Shown here in pieces: positions 1 through 10,230 of a DNA stretch of 48,283 bases. Made by a program: the position numbers and the translations under genes. The stretch's first letter is position 1. Each line of letters begins with the position of its first letter. Source of the stretch: Aquificaceae bacterium (GTDB taxonomy: Bacteria; Aquificota; Aquificia; Aquificales; Aquificaceae); NCBI GenBank assembly GCA_026414575.1, contig JAOAIS010000021.1, forward strand, positions 1 to 48,283, given 5' to 3'. The notes under the pieces were generated by a model. The model ran no database searches, was not told the DNA's origin, and saw only the letters and a list, made by a program, of their open reading frames with translations.

Positions 1-243
1 GAACGCTTTGGCATAAGGCTTGGCTTTTTCCCCTTCGGGAAGGAACAATACCTGTCCATAGTAAAAAGCATGGTGTCCAAAAGAAACATAAAGATTGAAG
101 GCCAAAGGCTCGAAGACCTTGCTTTGGAATGGGCTTTATCCAGAGGCTTTTCTGGAAGGAGTGCAAGTCAGTTTGTGAAGGACTTAGAAGGCAGGCTCTC
201 CCTTGGATCTACTTTCCATAAGCCTTACATCTTTCGGGATTAG
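1..243 (+). CDS. DUF815-family AAA ATPase, C-terminal part (truncated by window edge)
   Basis: Frame 1 translates ERFGIRLGFFPFGKEQYLSIVKSMVSKRNIKIEGQRLEDLALEWALSRGFSGRSASQFVKDLEG... to TAG at 241-243; matches the DUF815 C-terminal pattern (RFGIxLxFxPFxxxxYLxIV ... ALxWAxxRGxxSGRxAxQF). Confidence 0.7.
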   Translation, partial: ERFGIRLGFFPFGKEQYLSIVKSMVSKRNIKIEGQRLEDLALEWALSRGFSGRSASQFVKDLEGRLSLGSTFHKPYIFRD

Positions 244-457
244 GGTTTTTGTGCTTGCAAGCGTCACATTCGCATGGTATTCCGTCTCCATCTCCGTCTA
301 ACTGGCTGTAGCCACATTGTCTCAGACAAAACTCGGCAAGACTGCAAGAAGATATGGTTTTACACTTTAGCTCTTTGCACTGTTCACACTTATCCTTTGT
401 CTGTCCAGAGTAAAGAATGCCTACTAAAATAAGAATAAGTGCCAATACACCTTTCAT
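209..457 (-). CDS. Small secreted excalibur-domain (calcium-binding-like) protein
   Basis: 82 aa; N-terminal signal peptide-like MKGVLALILILVGILYS; C-terminal LDGDGDGIPCEC excalibur motif; eight Cys. Confidence 0.75.
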   Translation of the reverse strand: MKGVLALILILVGILYSGQTKDKCEQCKELKCKTISSCSLAEFCLRQCGYSQLDGDGDGIPCECDACKHKNPNPERCKAYGK

Positions 458-560
458 GGGTTTTACTCCTCCTTGTTTTATATTTTAACAAAAGTAAATT
501 GGTTTATTCCTGTGGGATGGGCTTTTATTGGGGGTTGAGTGGGGGTGATAAAATGTTTCC

Positions 561-2279
561 ATGCTCTTTAGAGAACTTGCGGAGTATTTTCAGAGGCTTG
601 AGCAAACCACCAGCAGGCTAGAGATGGCAGACATTCTTAAGGAGCTTGTGGAAAGGGCAGGCGTTGATGAAGTGGATAAGGTGGTTTACCTTACCCTTGG
701 AGAGCTTTTGCCCGCCTTTAGAGGTGTTGAGTTTGGTGTATCAGAAAAGTTGATGATGGAAGCCATCTCTAAAGCTTGCGGTGTAAGGGCAAAGGAGGTG
801 GAAAGCCTTTACAAGGACAAGGGTGACCTTGGAGAGACTGCCCATTACCTTGTTAAATGGCAGGGCAGAGGCCTTAGTCTCTCGCAGGTTTACGACGAGC
901 TTCTTGGCATTGCCAAAACACGCGGTACTTTAGACAAGGTAATGAAGCTCATAAGCCTTTTAAAGGGTCTTTCTGGCTTTGAGGCTAAGTATGCGGTTAG
1001 GGTGGTCATAGGCAGGCTTAGGTTGGGTGTGGGCGATGCAACCCTCATTGACGCCCTTGCCCTTTCCATGGGCGACAAAGCCCTTAAACCCCTTATAGAA
1101 AGGGCCTACAACCTTTGTTCTGATCTTGGCCTTGTGGCAAGGAGGCTCAAGGAAGGTGGCGTGGGTGCCCTCGAAGAATTCAAGGTTCAGGTGGGCTATC
1201 CCATAAGGATGGCCCTTGCGGAAAGGGTTGTCAGCGCAGAGGAGATAGTTAAAAGGCTTGGAAGGTGTGGGGTGGAGGCAAAGTATGACGGCTTTAGGCT
1301 TCAGGTTCACAAGGATGGTCAGAGGGTGGAGATATACTCAAGGAACTTAGAGCGCATGACGGAAATGTTTCCTGATGTGGTAAGGGGTGTTCTCAAGGAT
1401 GTTAAGGTGAGCAGAGTAATCCTTGAAGGGGAGGCTCTGACGATGAACGAGGAGACCGGCGAATTCTATCCCTTTCAGGTAACAATCCAAAGAAAGAGAA
1501 AGTACGGTGTTGAGGAGTATTCACAGGAATATCCCATCAAGCTTTTTTGCTTTGATCTTCTCTACATAGACGGGGAGGACTTTACTCTAAAGCCTTTTAT
1601 TGAGAGGAGGAAAAAACTTGAAGAGTTGCTCAGTGGAACTAATACCTTGAATGTGTCTGAGATGTTTGTTACCGACAGCGTCAAGGAGATAGAAGCCTTC
1701 TTCGAAGATGCCATAACGAGAGGGCTTGAGGGCATAATGGCAAAGAGGCTTGATGCACCCTACAACGCGGGCGCAAGGAACTTTAATTGGATAAAACTCA
1801 AGAGGAGCTACAGGGGTGCTTTGGCGGATACCATAGATGTGGTGGTAGTGGGCTACTACTATGGTAAGGGTGCAAGGGTTAAGCTGGGTATAGGAGGGCT
1901 TCTTGTGGCGGTTTATGAGCCTTCAACGGACACCTTCAAAACTGTCTCCAAGGTAGGGTCTGGTTTTACGGAGGAGGAGTGGATAAGGCTAAGGGACATG
2001 CTGGACCAAATAAGGCTTGACCACAGGCATCCAAGGGTAGACAGCCTGCTTGAGGTGGATGTGTGGGTAGAGCCAAGGTATGTTATAACAGTCAACGCGG
2101 ATGAGATAACCAGGTCACCCCTCCATACCGCGGGAAGGACCTCTGAAGAGCCAGGTTATGCCCTTCGCTTTCCGAGGGCGGTAAGCTTTGTGAGGGAGGA
2201 CAAAAGACCAGAGGATGCAAACACCGTGGAGGAGGTCCTAAGACTCTATCAGCTTCAGAGAAAGATTTCTGTGGAGTAA
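561..2279 (+). CDS. lig: ATP-dependent DNA ligase (archaeal/eukaryal type)
   Basis: 572 aa; nucleotidyltransferase motif I KYDGFRLQVHK, EGEAL, GLEGIMAKRLDAPYNAGARNFNWIKLKR motifs. Confidence 0.93.
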   Translation: MLFRELAEYFQRLEQTTSRLEMADILKELVERAGVDEVDKVVYLTLGELLPAFRGVEFGVSEKLMMEAISKACGVRAKEVESLYKDKGDLGETAHYLVKWQGRGLSLSQVYDELLGIAKTRGTLDKVMKLISLLKGLSGFEAKYAVRVVIGRLRLGVGDATLIDALALSMGDKALKPLIERAYNLCSDLGLVARRLKEGGVGALEEFKVQVGYPIRMALAERVVSAEEIVKRLGRCGVEAKYDGFRLQVHKDGQRVEIYSRNLERMTEMFPDVVRGVLKDVKVSRVILEGEALTMNEETGEFYPFQVTIQRKRKYGVEEYSQEYPIKLFCFDLLYIDGEDFTLKPFIERRKKLEELLSGTNTLNVSEMFVTDSVKEIEAFFEDAITRGLEGIMAKRLDAPYNAGARNFNWIKLKRSYRGALADTIDVVVVGYYYGKGARVKLGIGGLLVAVYEPSTDTFKTVSKVGSGFTEEEWIRLRDMLDQIRLDHRHPRVDSLLEVDVWVEPRYVITVNADEITRSPLHTAGRTSEEPGYALRFPRAVSFVREDKRPEDANTVEEVLRLYQLQRKISVE

Positions 2280-2353
2280 TGGCGGCGGGAGGACTCGAAC
2301 CTCCGACCTGAGACTTATGAGATCTCCGCTCTAACCAGCTGAGCTACGCCGCC
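2280..2353 (-). tRNA. tRNA-CAU (elongator Met or Ile2)
   Basis: Cloverleaf GGCGGCG-TA-GCTC..GAGC-G-GAGAT CTCATAA GTCTC-AGGTC-GGAGG TTCGAGT CCTCC-CGCCGCC-A; anticodon CAT; no encoded CCA. Confidence 0.93.
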
Positions 2354-2365
2354 TTAGGCTATAAA

Positions 2366-3271
2366 TTATAAACCACTCAGAAGCTCTTCCACAAGCACAC
2401 CTTCCTTGAGCCCCCAGTCGCTTACCCTAATCCTATCCTTTCCAAAAAGCATCATGCTCCTGTAGAAAATCATAAGACCTGGCACTATTACCCTTGCCCT
2501 CTTTGCCTCAATGTGTGGAAAGTTTGCGATTCTCTGGCTTTCCTTCATAGAGCTTAGTGTCTCAAGCCAGAACATGAGCCTGTCGATGTGCAGTGTCTTT
2601 CCGTGGACATCCTCGCCCTTGTAAGGATATATGCCATACTCCATGGCAGTCACCGTGGTAATCGTACCTCCAAGACCTACAAGCTCCTCGCAAGGCTGTA
2701 CTACACTTTTTATGTATTCATCTAGAAAGTTCTTTAGAGATTCAAGCTCGTAATTTTTTGGTGGGTCGCTGTGGATGAACTCTTCCGTGAGGTTTACTAT
2801 GCCGAAGGGAAAGGACCTTAGGCTCTCGATCTTATATTCCCTTCCGCACACGAACTCGGTAGAGCCTCCCCCCTGGTCTATCAGACAGAACTTATCCTGA
2901 GGCTTTAGGGAATAGGCAACGGACAGAAAGGCGTATCTTCCCTCTTCTTCAGGGGTTATTATTTTCAGATCAAGCCCGGTGGCTTCTTTTAATTTTTGGA
3001 TAAGTTCTGACGCATTGCCCGCCCTTCTGAGGGCTTCTGTGCCAACAGCCTTTATGCGTTCTGCGCCTATGGACTTGGCTCTTTTGACAAACTCTTCTAT
3101 AGTTTCTATAGCCTCTTCCATCCTGTCTTTTCTTATGACTCCCTCTTCCTTCAATCCTGTGGCAAGGGCAGTTATCTTTCCTTCTTCGTGGATTATGTTG
3201 AGACCGCCATCCAGAAGGGCAACGCTAAGCCTTATGGAGTATGAGCCCACATCTATACTGGCAACCTTCAT
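2366..3271 (-). CDS. ppx: Exopolyphosphatase / guanosine pentaphosphate phosphohydrolase (Ppx/GppA family)
   Basis: 301 aa; KVASIDVGSYSIRLSV, IDQGGGSTEF, GLGGTITT motifs of the Ppx/GppA ASKHA fold. Confidence 0.88.
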   Translation of the reverse strand: MKVASIDVGSYSIRLSVALLDGGLNIIHEEGKITALATGLKEEGVIRKDRMEEAIETIEEFVKRAKSIGAERIKAVGTEALRRAGNASELIQKLKEATGLDLKIITPEEEGRYAFLSVAYSLKPQDKFCLIDQGGGSTEFVCGREYKIESLRSFPFGIVNLTEEFIHSDPPKNYELESLKNFLDEYIKSVVQPCEELVGLGGTITTVTAMEYGIYPYKGEDVHGKTLHIDRLMFWLETLSSMKESQRIANFPHIEAKRARVIVPGLMIFYRSMMLFGKDRIRVSDWGLKEGVLVEELLSGL

Positions 3272-3303
3272 GGCTTGCAGATATTATAATATTTACCTCT
3301 TGA

Positions 3304-3392
3304 GGAGAGGTGACCGAGTGGCCGAAGGTGCAGCACTGGAAATGCTGTGTACGGTTAACCCCGTACCGCGGGTTCGAATCCCGCCCTCTCCG
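3304..3392 (+). tRNA. tRNA-Ser (GGA)
   Basis: GGAGAGG...CCTCTCC acceptor, anticodon loop CTGGAAA, long variable arm (class II), TTCGAAT T-loop. Confidence 0.95.
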
Positions 3393-3393
3393 T

Positions 3394-4650
3394 TTAAGCC
3401 CTTTTGACCTTAAGCACCATACCCTTTACCTCTTCTACCAACACCTGCTCACCCTTCTTTAGAGGCTCGTCGCTAATGGCGTTCCATATTTCCCCGTGCA
3501 CAAAAACCTTTCCCTTACCTCCCACAAAGTCTGTGTAGGCCTCGCCCTGCGAACCCAGAAGCTCCTCAGAGCCAAGCATCTTTTTCAATCTCTGCGCCCT
3601 TAGGCCCATCCTGCCTGCAAGCAGGAAGAAGGCAAGGGTCAGCGCCACCATGGTGGCTATCACGCTTATGGGTATGTCCCCGTAAGGCGACTCTGGGCTT
3701 ATTAGTATAAAAGAGCCAAGGGCAAGAGCTATTGCACCAGCTATCGCAAGCCCTCCAAAGGTTGGAGTTACAAGCTCCAGCACCACAAGAAGTATGCCTG
3801 CCACTATGAGAAGAAGCCCAAGCCAGTTTATACCTATTACGCCAAGACCGTAAAGCCCAAGAAGAAGACATATAACACCCACCGCACCGGGTATTATGGA
3901 GCCGGGGTTATAAAGCTCAAAGAAGATGCCGTAAAAACCTATGAGCAGTAGCATGTAAGCTAATGTAGGGTTTGTTATGATGCTGAGAAGCTCTTCTCTC
4001 AGACTTTTCCCCACCTCCGCCACTGGAACACCCTGAGTTTTGAGGACAAGCTCCTTTCCGTGCTTTTTTACCTTCATACCATCGAGCTTTTTAAGAAGGT
4101 CTAACCTGTCGGTGGCTATAAGGTCTATGACCTTTTCCTTGAGTGCCTCCTCTGGCGTAAGGGATAGGGCCTCCTTTACCATTTTTTCTATTACCTCGGC
4201 GTTTCTACCCTTTTCCTTTGCTATGCTTCTTGCAAAAGCGAGCATATCCTGCATGACCTTTTCCTTCATAGCCTCGTCCATCTTTTCACCCGTCATCTGC
4301 ACGGGTGTTGCAGCTCCTATGTTTGTGCCGGGTGCCATTACTGCCACATCGGCGGATACCGTTATTATGGCTCCTGCAGAGGCAGCGCGCCCTCCTGGAG
4401 GATGCACATAAACTACCACGGGCAGAGGCGTTTTCTGAAATTCCTGGATTACCTCCCTCATGGAACTTTCTAAGCCACCAGGTGTGTTGATCTCAAGCAG
4501 GAAGAGGGTGCCACCCTCCCTTTCAGCCTTCTGCAAGCTTCTTTTGACATAGTCTACCATAAGGGGCGTTACCGCCTCCTTCCATTGGGATAGGAAGACC
4601 TTGGCTGGGGCGAATGCAGAGAGAAAAAGCAGGATAATCAAAAGCTTCAT
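3394..4650 (-). CDS. NfeD family membrane-bound ClpP-class serine protease
   Basis: 418 aa; signal peptide, INTPGG, PPGGRAASAGAIITVSADVAVMAPGTNIGAATPV (ClpP-like active-site region), multiple TMs and C-terminal OB-like domain. Confidence 0.88.
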   Translation of the reverse strand: MKLLIILLFLSAFAPAKVFLSQWKEAVTPLMVDYVKRSLQKAEREGGTLFLLEINTPGGLESSMREVIQEFQKTPLPVVVYVHPPGGRAASAGAIITVSADVAVMAPGTNIGAATPVQMTGEKMDEAMKEKVMQDMLAFARSIAKEKGRNAEVIEKMVKEALSLTPEEALKEKVIDLIATDRLDLLKKLDGMKVKKHGKELVLKTQGVPVAEVGKSLREELLSIITNPTLAYMLLLIGFYGIFFELYNPGSIIPGAVGVICLLLGLYGLGVIGINWLGLLLIVAGILLVVLELVTPTFGGLAIAGAIALALGSFILISPESPYGDIPISVIATMVALTLAFFLLAGRMGLRAQRLKKMLGSEELLGSQGEAYTDFVGGKGKVFVHGEIWNAISDEPLKKGEQVLVEEVKGMVLKVKRA

Positions 4651-4666
4651 GGGAAAAATCTTAAAC

Positions 4667-5284
4667 CTATCTTATCCTGCCTGCAAGCTCCCAAAGGACT
4701 TCTTCGATGCCAACGCCTCTTATGGTGAGCATAAGAAGAAGGTGATAAAGCATGTCGGAGGTCTCCGCCTTTATTTCCTCTTTTATGCCTCTCTTGAGGG
4801 CTATTAGGGTTTCTATGGCTTCTTCTCCAAACTTTTGCAGCACCCTGTCTTCCCCTTCCCTGTATAGCCTTACAGTGTATGAGCCTTCGGGCATCTCTCT
4901 GAGCCTACTTTGTATGACTTCTTGAAGGCGCTGTAGGGCTTCAAAGGGAAGCACCCTTTTGCTTTTCTCGCCCTCAATGTCTCGAAAGAAGCAGTTCCTT
5001 TCGCCCGTATGGCAAGCCCTGTTCTTTTCCTGCTCCACCACATAGAGGAGAGCATCCTCGTCGCAGTCTATGCGCACCTCTACCACTCTTTGAAGTTCTC
5101 CGGAGGTTTCACCCTTTTTCCAGAGGGTTTTTCTTGACCTTGAAAAGTAGTGGGCATAGCCAGTCTTTAAGGTTCTCTCTATGGCTTCCTCGTTCGCCCA
5201 GGCGAACATCCTTATCTCACCCGTCCTGTAATCTTGGACTATGACGGGGATGAGACCTTCTTGGTCAAATTTAAGTTTAAGCAT
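4667..5284 (-). CDS. hisI: Bifunctional phosphoribosyl-AMP cyclohydrolase / phosphoribosyl-ATP pyrophosphatase
   Basis: 205 aa; [55 protein letters not shown], then HisE helices [11 protein letters not shown]. Confidence 0.93.
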   Translation of the reverse strand: MLKLKFDQEGLIPVIVQDYRTGEIRMFAWANEEAIERTLKTGYAHYFSRSRKTLWKKGETSGELQRVVEVRIDCDEDALLYVVEQEKNRACHTGERNCFFRDIEGEKSKRVLPFEALQRLQEVIQSRLREMPEGSYTVRLYREGEDRVLQKFGEEAIETLIALKRGIKEEIKAETSDMLYHLLLMLTIRGVGIEEVLWELAGRIR

Positions 5285-5302
5285 GTTACTTATCTAAGCA
5301 TA

Positions 5303-5899
5303 TCATAAACACTTTATCTCAAGGTCTGCAAAGGGCCTTTCCTGTCTTATGTCCACAAGACCATCCTGGTAGAGCACCATCAGAGCCATGAGGTAGGGCA
5401 CCAGGCTCTTGCCAAGCACGAGCTCGTAGAAAGAAAAGGTTCTACCGCATTCTCCAAAGAGTTCCCTTAACTCTCTTAGGGCATCTTCAAACCTTGATAT
5501 GTGTATGGGAAACCTCCTCTCTTTTTTTCTCTTTACCCTTGCACCCGCGGAGCTTTTCCTTACGACCTTTTTCATCTTCTGGATTTTTTGACTTATCTCC
5601 TCCTGCAGCTCTTCCTGCTGACTTTCAAACTGTTCCACGATTTCTTGAAGTGTGACCTTCTTCCTTTCTCGCTTTTGTTTTGGTTCTGGGAAAAGGGCTT
5701 CCGTTTGTTTTCTAAGCAGGAAGGAAGCGGCAAGCAATGCCCTTGCTGGCACCCTTAGGTCAAGAAGTTCAAGCCTTCTTATTTCTTCCATGTAAGCCTT
5801 AGCGAGGGAGGATATGTCCACATCCCATGGGTCCAACTTCCCCTCTTCTACAAGCCTGTAAGCCAAAGAAAAGGGATGCTCCTCTTCAAACCTCCACAT
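5303..5899 (-). CDS. scpA: Segregation and condensation protein A (ScpA)
   Basis: 198 aa; N-terminal LDPWDVDISSLAKAYMEEIRRLELLDLRVPARALLAASFLLRKQTEALFP and winged-helix C-terminus LVPYLMALMVLYQDGLVDIRQERPFADLEIKC. Confidence 0.85.
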   Translation of the reverse strand: MWRFEEEHPFSLAYRLVEEGKLDPWDVDISSLAKAYMEEIRRLELLDLRVPARALLAASFLLRKQTEALFPEPKQKRERKKVTLQEIVEQFESQQEELQEEISQKIQKMKKVVRKSSAGARVKRKKERRFPIHISRFEDALRELRELFGECGRTFSFYELVLGKSLVPYLMALMVLYQDGLVDIRQERPFADLEIKCL

Positions 5900-6719
5900 G
5901 CCTTCTCCAGTATGTGGTGAACTTTATAAGGTTATAGAGGGCATCTTTCAGCTCCTTGCGGTGTACCACCATGTCCACCATACCCTTTTCTAGCAGGAAT
6001 TCCGCCCTTTGGAATCCCTCGGGTAGCTGTTGTTTTATGGTCTGCTCTATGACCCTTGGACCAGCAAAGCCTATAAGGGCTTTTGGCTCTGCAAGGATGA
6101 TGTCTCCGAGAAAGGCAAAGCTGGCGGATACACCTCCTGTGGTGGGGTCTGTTAGCACTGTTATGTAGGGAAGACCCTTTCTCTTTAAATAGCCAGTTCC
6201 TATAGAGGTCTTTGCCATTTGCATAAGGGATAGAATGCCCTCCTGCATGCGGGCACCACCGGAGGTTATGATTGCAATAAGGGGAAGCTCTCTATTGCTT
6301 GCGTGTTTGCAGGCTCTGTAGAACCTCTCTCCTACAACAGAGCCCATACTCCCCCCTATGAAGTTAAAATCCATGACCGCAAGGACAACCCTTTCATCCA
6401 CCAAAAGACCCTCTGCCACAAGAAGGGCTTCTGATAAGGTGGTCTGTTCCTGCGCCTGTTTTAACCTTTCCTTATAACTCTTTGTGTCCTTGAAGTTAAG
6501 GGGATCCGCAGGCTTTATATCCTCAAAGAGCAAGTAAAAGTCCTTTAACAGATGCTGGAGTCTTTCCTTGGATGGCATGTTAAAGTGATGCTGGCATTTG
6601 GGGCATACGTTGAGGTTAGCTCTTAACTCGGGTATGTATAGGAGGGATTTACAGCTGTCGCACTTTGTCCAAAGCACCTCCTTATCTTCCCTTTTTCTAA
6701 ACCTGTCTAAAAAACCCAT
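5886..6719 (-). CDS. accD: Acetyl-CoA carboxylase carboxyltransferase subunit beta
   Basis: 277 aa; zinc ribbon CDSCKSLLYIPELRANLNVCPKCQHH, GGSMGSVVGERF, TSGGARMQEGILSLMQMAKTS, GFAGPRVIEQTI. Confidence 0.95.
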   Translation of the reverse strand: MGFLDRFRKREDKEVLWTKCDSCKSLLYIPELRANLNVCPKCQHHFNMPSKERLQHLLKDFYLLFEDIKPADPLNFKDTKSYKERLKQAQEQTTLSEALLVAEGLLVDERVVLAVMDFNFIGGSMGSVVGERFYRACKHASNRELPLIAIITSGGARMQEGILSLMQMAKTSIGTGYLKRKGLPYITVLTDPTTGGVSASFAFLGDIILAEPKALIGFAGPRVIEQTIKQQLPEGFQRAEFLLEKGMVDMVVHRKELKDALYNLIKFTTYWRRHVEV

Positions 6720-6756
6720 ACCTTTGGTATTTTACCACTTCTGTTAAAATACTACT

Positions 6757-8229
6757 ATGAGCCTACGCATTTACAACACCCTGACTGGCAGGGTGGAGGA
6801 GTTTGTTCCCCTGAGCCCACCCAGGGTGCTTATCTACACCTGCGGTGTGACCGTGTATGATGATTCCCATGTAGGGCATGGCAGAAGCCTTATAGTCTTT
6901 GATGTTTTCAGAAGGTTTTTGGAGCATCTTGGCTACCGAGTTAGGTTTGTAAGGAATTTTACCGATGTGGATGACAAGATTATAAACAGGGCAAGGCAGG
7001 AATGCACGGACTTTATGAGTATAGCCAACCGATACATAGCCAGCTATTACCTTGATATGGAAAACATCCACGTAAAACCCGCGGATGTGGAGCCAAGGGT
7101 CACAGAGCATCTTCAGGAAATCATAGAAACTATAAAGGGTCTTATTGAAAAGGGCTATGCCTACGAGTCGGGAGGTGATGTCTACTTTTCCGTTTCTGCC
7201 TTCCCGGATTACGGAAAGCTCTCCAAGAGGAACATAGAGGAGTTAGAGGCTGGTGCGAGGGTAGAACCTTCGGAGAAGAAGAAAAATCCTTTAGATTTTA
7301 CCCTTTGGAAGTCTGCAAAGGTTGGCGAGCCTGCCTGGGAATCACCTTGGGGGCCTGGAAGACCGGGTTGGCATACCGAGTGCGTTGCCATGGCCTTCAA
7401 GCACTTGGGCCAGACCATAGACATACATGGTGGAGGATTAGACCTGGTTTTCCCCCACCATGAGAACGAGATAGCTCAGGCGGAAGCCCTTACGGGCAAG
7501 CCCTTTGCCCGATACTGGGTCCATAACGGGCTTGTCACAGTTGGTGGTCAGAAGATGTCCAAGTCCCTTGGAAACTATGTGACCTTAAGGGATGTCTACG
7601 GCCGGTATCATCCAGATATACTACGCCTGCTGGTTCTCTTTACCCATTATAGGAGTCCCCTGGATTTTTCTTGGGAGAAGATGGAGGAGACCAAGAGGGC
7701 TTATGAGAGGCTTTTGAATGCTCTGGAGGACCTTGAGCTTCTCAAAAAACTCACCACCTATCGGGAGAAGGGAGCTCATCCCCTTTTTGAGAGGATTAAG
7801 GAGACGGAGGAGAACTTTTTTCAGGCTTTGGGAGACGACTTTAACACACCTCAGGCTCTTGCGGTGGTTTACGGCCTCTTGGGTGATCTTGGCAAGGTTA
7901 AGAACAGAGCCTTCTCTGAGGGAAGAATATCCATACAGGAACTTGAGGCTTACGAGTTTGCGGTAGACTCTTTACTGAAGAATCTGAGGGGTGTTTTTGG
8001 AATCTTGGAGGATTACAAGCCAGAATGCAAGGTGCAGAAGGTAGTGCAGAAAGAGCTGGAAGCCGGGCGAGTTCTCGATGAGAGGCTTGTGGACTTGCTG
8101 GTGGAGGTAAGGAGTCTTGCAAGGAGGGAGAAGGTTTTCCATCTTGCAGACTTCATAAGGGATAGGCTAAAGGAGCTTGATATAATCCTTGAGGATACAC
8201 CGGCGGGCACCAAATGGAAAAGGCAGTGA
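6757..8229 (+). CDS. cysS: Cysteinyl-tRNA synthetase
   Basis: 490 aa; [52 protein letters not shown]. Confidence 0.97.
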   Translation: MSLRIYNTLTGRVEEFVPLSPPRVLIYTCGVTVYDDSHVGHGRSLIVFDVFRRFLEHLGYRVRFVRNFTDVDDKIINRARQECTDFMSIANRYIASYYLDMENIHVKPADVEPRVTEHLQEIIETIKGLIEKGYAYESGGDVYFSVSAFPDYGKLSKRNIEELEAGARVEPSEKKKNPLDFTLWKSAKVGEPAWESPWGPGRPGWHTECVAMAFKHLGQTIDIHGGGLDLVFPHHENEIAQAEALTGKPFARYWVHNGLVTVGGQKMSKSLGNYVTLRDVYGRYHPDILRLLVLFTHYRSPLDFSWEKMEETKRAYERLLNALEDLELLKKLTTYREKGAHPLFERIKETEENFFQALGDDFNTPQALAVVYGLLGDLGKVKNRAFSEGRISIQELEAYEFAVDSLLKNLRGVFGILEDYKPECKVQKVVQKELEAGRVLDERLVDLLVEVRSLARREKVFHLADFIRDRLKELDIILEDTPAGTKWKRQ

Positions 8230-9098
8230 GTTTAATCCTTGACGGCAAATCCCTTTCTGAGAGGATAAGGGGCAAGATAGAAGAGGAGATAGAGTTTTGG
8301 GCTTCCAAGGGCTTTAGGAGACCTACCCTGTCCGTCCTGCTAGTAGGAGACGACCCTGCAAGCCAAGTTTATGTGGGCAACAAAGAAAGAGCCTGTAAGA
8401 AGGTGGGCATAAGGTCCTTGGTTTACCGACTTCCTCGCAACACCACCACCGAAGAGCTTCTTGACCTTATAGCCCAGCTCAACGCGGAGGAGGAGGTGGA
8501 CGGCATTTTGGTGCAACTACCCCTTCCACCCCATATAAATCAACAAGAGGTCATACTTGCCATAAACCCCAAAAAGGATGTGGATGGTTTTCATCCTGAG
8601 AACATGGGCAGGCTGGTGGCACGCATGGAGGATGGCTTTGTGCCGTGCACCCCACTCGGCATAGACCTTCTTCTTAGACATCACTCCATAGAGCTAAAGG
8701 GTAAGGATGTGGTCATTGTTGGTGCGGGCTTTATAGTGGGGAGGCCTCTCAGTCTTCTCATGCTGTGGAGGGAGGCTACGGTTAGCGTCTGCCACATTTA
8801 CACGCGGGACATAGCGGAATATACCATCCGTGCGGACATACTCATATCCGCCACGGGAGTGCCAGGACTCATAAAGGCTCATATGGTCAAGGAAGGAGCA
8901 GTGGTGGTTGATGTGGGCATATCAAGGGTGGGAGACCAAATAAGAGGGGATGTGGACTTTGAAGGGGTAAAAGAGAAGGCTTTTGCCATCACGCCCGTGC
9001 CTGGGGGAGTCGGACCCATGACGGTTACCGCATTGCTTTTGAATACCCTCAAGGCCTACAGAAGAAGGTTTGGGCTTTCAGTAGAGAATCTCCTTTAG
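8214..9098 (+). CDS. folD: Methylenetetrahydrofolate dehydrogenase / methenyltetrahydrofolate cyclohydrolase
   Basis: 294 aa; [62 protein letters not shown]. Confidence 0.95.
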   Translation: MEKAVSLILDGKSLSERIRGKIEEEIEFWASKGFRRPTLSVLLVGDDPASQVYVGNKERACKKVGIRSLVYRLPRNTTTEELLDLIAQLNAEEEVDGILVQLPLPPHINQQEVILAINPKKDVDGFHPENMGRLVARMEDGFVPCTPLGIDLLLRHHSIELKGKDVVIVGAGFIVGRPLSLLMLWREATVSVCHIYTRDIAEYTIRADILISATGVPGLIKAHMVKEGAVVVDVGISRVGDQIRGDVDFEGVKEKAFAITPVPGGVGPMTVTALLLNTLKAYRRRFGLSVENLL

Positions 9099-10226
9099 AA
9101 TATTAATGGCTTCGTCTATGTGTCTTTCTTCTATTATCAAGGGTGGCACAAACCTCAAAACCCTCTCGGAGGTGCAGTTGATAAGAAGTCCCTTCTCTAA
9201 AGCTCTAATCACAATACCTTCACATCCCTGGGAAAGCTCAAGCCCCAGCATAAGGCCCTTTCCCCTCACTTCTCCAACTCCTAATTCTCTCAGCCTGTCC
9301 TTGAAGTAGCTTCCCACTCTTTCTATTTGGGGAAGTATTCCTTTGACCTTTTTTACCACAACAAGGGCAGAGGCACACGCAAGGGGATTCCCACCAAAGG
9401 TGGAACCGTGAGAGCCGGGCTTGAAAGCCTGTGCCACCTCCTCCCTTGCTAGGAGGGCACCTATGGGCACGCCCCCGCCAAGACCCTTTGCAAGGGTCAC
9501 CACATCTGGCTCAAGACCAAAATGTTCGTAGGCATAAAACCTTCCCGTCCTTCCCACGCCCGTTTGCACCTCGTCCAGCATAAGGAGAATCCCCTCTTTC
9601 CTGCAAAGCTCCTGAACCTTATGAAGAAAGTCTGCCCCCGCCTCTCTAATACCACCCTCCCCCTGCACCACTTCAAGTAGGATGCCTGCAGTGTCCTTTT
9701 TCAAAGCTTTTATAACAGAATCAAAGTTGTTTAGCTCTGCGTAGTCAAAACCCTCCAGAAGCGGTTCAAAGCCTCTTTGAATCTTCTCCTGGGCAGTGGC
9801 GGACATGGCACCAAAGGTCCTGCCATGAAAGGAGTTGTAGAAGGTGATGATTCTGTACCTTTTTTCTCCCCTCTCGTAGAAATACCTTCTTGCAAGTTTT
9901 ATGGCTCCCTCGTTTGCTTCCGCACCGCTGTTACAAAAAAAGACCCTGCCAGAGGTCCAGAAGGAGCTTATGAGCTCCTTTGCTAGCTCTTCCTGCCATG
10001 GGTTTTCAAAAAGGTTGGATATGTGCAGGAGATTTCTTGCTTGAGCGCATAGCGCCTCTACGAGTTCCGGGTCTGCATAGCCCAAGGAGTTGACCGCAAC
10101 ACCTGCAAGTAGGTCAAGGTATCTCTTCCCCTTGTCGTCGTATAGGTATACACCCTCACCACCCACAAAACGGACGGGAAGTCTTCTGTAAGTTTCCATA
10201 AGGTGCATGGCTTTATAGTTTAGCAC
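9078..10226 (-). CDS. argD: Acetylornithine/succinyldiaminopimelate aminotransferase
   Basis: 382 aa class III aminotransferase; FCNSGAEANEGAIKLAR, NSFHGRTFGAMSATAQEK, DEVQTGVGRTGRFYAYEHFGLEPDVVTLAKGLGGGVPIGA. Confidence 0.93.
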   Translation of the reverse strand: MLNYKAMHLMETYRRLPVRFVGGEGVYLYDDKGKRYLDLLAGVAVNSLGYADPELVEALCAQARNLLHISNLFENPWQEELAKELISSFWTSGRVFFCNSGAEANEGAIKLARRYFYERGEKRYRIITFYNSFHGRTFGAMSATAQEKIQRGFEPLLEGFDYAELNNFDSVIKALKKDTAGILLEVVQGEGGIREAGADFLHKVQELCRKEGILLMLDEVQTGVGRTGRFYAYEHFGLEPDVVTLAKGLGGGVPIGALLAREEVAQAFKPGSHGSTFGGNPLACASALVVVKKVKGILPQIERVGSYFKDRLRELGVGEVRGKGLMLGLELSQGCEGIVIRALEKGLLINCTSERVLRFVPPLIIEERHIDEAINILKEILY

Positions 10227-10230
10227 GGGC

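Noticed and set aside
960-1310. 116-aa antisense ORF inside DNA ligase
   Set aside because: Lies entirely antisense to a strongly supported gene; composition is a mirror of the sense codons; no recognisable domain. The same reasoning was applied to the other long antisense ORFs (e.g. 16434-16730, 16754-17164, 19370-19735, 20857-21282, 21282-21647, 25426-25800, 26630-27004).
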